DNA from: CAYRIY01 sp964424335
GTDB taxonomy: Bacteria > Bacillota > Limnochordia > DTU080 > RSA5
Direction of reading: 5' to 3'
NCBI GenBank assembly: GCA_964424335.1
Contig: CAYRIY010000098.1
Location: 1-12,950, forward strand
DNA length: 12,950 nt
The position numbers and the translations under genes were made by a program. Numbering within the stretch: position 1 is the first letter of the stretch; every line of letters starts with the position of its first letter. Of the stretch, positions 12,454 to 12,950 are shown piece after piece. The notes under the pieces are model-generated. The model worked only from the letters and a program-made list of their open reading frames with translations, was not told the origin of the DNA and ran no database searches.

Positions 12454-12950
12454 GTGGAATTCGACTTGGAAGCTGAAATCGCAGCGTGGCGAGACGCCCT
12501 TCAAAAAGCGAACCATCTGGACACAGAGATGATCCAGGAACTCGAAGACCATCTTCGGGATGAAATAGAAAGCCTCGTTCAAACGGGCCTACGAGAGGAT
12601 GAGGCCCTGATCATCGGCATTCGCCGCCTCGGAAACGCCCGAGAGATTGGCCGAGAGCTCGCCCACGTAAACTCCGACAAGCTCTGGAAGCACTTGTTTG
12701 AGCCCCCCACTGCGGATCTCAACCCGCGCGAGGTGGCGTGGATCGTGGCAGCCGCCCTGCTGGCAGCGTTTTTGGGCAAGATTCCTCTGCTGTTTGGCGT
12801 CTCCCTAAACGACGCCGGATGGGATGTGTACGCCCGCAACGCCTCCTTGTTCGTAGCGCCGATCCTGATGGTCGCCTACGTGCTCAAGAGCGGTTACCGT
12901 CCGGCGCGCGGCGCGGTCCTCTTCGCGGCCGTGATCAGCGCGGCGCTCGC
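12454..12950 (+). CDS. Truncated PadR-associated membrane protein
   Basis: The gene runs off the window; about 165 residues are visible. The N-terminal 80 residues are charged and helical (EIAAWRDALQK, ELEDHLRDEIESLV, EALIIGIRRLGNAREIGREL), like the permease-prefix type domain at the start of many PadR-linked membrane proteins. From about residue 95 come hydrophobic segments (VAWIVAAALLAAFLG, ASLFVAPILMVAYVL, GAVLFAAVISAAL), at least three membrane helices. GTG at 12454 has GGAG at 7 nt and is preferred; ATG at 12448 would overlap the padR stop (ATGA) but sits only 1 nt from that SD. It is cotranscribed with padR. The rest of the protein and its function cannot be seen. Confidence 0.8.
   Translation, partial: MEFDLEAEIAAWRDALQKANHLDTEMIQELEDHLRDEIESLVQTGLREDEALIIGIRRLGNAREIGRELAHVNSDKLWKHLFEPPTADLNPREVAWIVAAALLAAFLGKIPLLFGVSLNDAGWDVYARNASLFVAPILMVAYVLKSGYRPARGAVLFAAVISAAL

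Overview
The window looks like chromosomal DNA of a moderately GC-rich, Gram-positive Bacillota. The evidence is strong purine-rich Shine-Dalgarno (SD) sites, frequent GTG and TTG starts, a LysR regulator divergent from citrate synthase as in Bacillus citR-citA, an ada-alkA pair, and DUF3006 proteins beside a ComEC-like hydrolase. An Alicyclobacillus-type relative would fit, but this is inference. I see no tRNA, rRNA, CRISPR array, transposase or prophage gene.

Layout. (1) 11-2220: a LysR regulator (-) and a citrate synthase (+), divergent across about 185 bp. (2) 2279-4378: a DNA-alkylation repair operon of ada and alkA with a 4-bp overlap, behind a promoter with a possible Ada box. (3) 4375-6466 (-): a two-gene unit of a CBS-domain protein with a helical HEPN-like C-terminal part and a repetitive tail, followed by a HEAT-repeat protein. 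Its last gene ends tail to tail on alkA with overlapping stop codons. (4) 6641-7651 (-): a polytopic membrane protein with its own promoter and a perfect 12-bp palindrome abutting the -35. (5) 7765-9716 (-): a tetR-led cluster of TetR regulator, glyoxalase-II-like metallo-beta-lactamase-fold (MBL) hydrolase and DUF1801 protein, with a near-consensus promoter and a 25-bp palindromic operator. (6) 9853-11794: a membrane-anchored or lipoprotein ComEC-like MBL protein with a C-terminal helix-hairpin-helix and a small DUF3006 protein (both +), then a membrane-anchored DUF3006 relative on the opposite strand. (7) 11795-12950: about 300 bp of non-coding, C-rich DNA, then a PadR regulator and a truncated membrane protein of the type usually encoded with PadR.

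How the genes work together. Citrate synthase feeds the TCA cycle under likely LysR control. Ada and AlkA repair methylated DNA and Ada probably induces both. The TetR and PadR units look like self-regulated stress or envelope responses. The best candidate for an undescribed system is the CBS/HEPN-like plus HEAT-repeat pair. It combines a probable ligand-sensing module, a possible RNase-like or structural helical domain and a protein-binding scaffold. This rests on motif reading, not on a database search.
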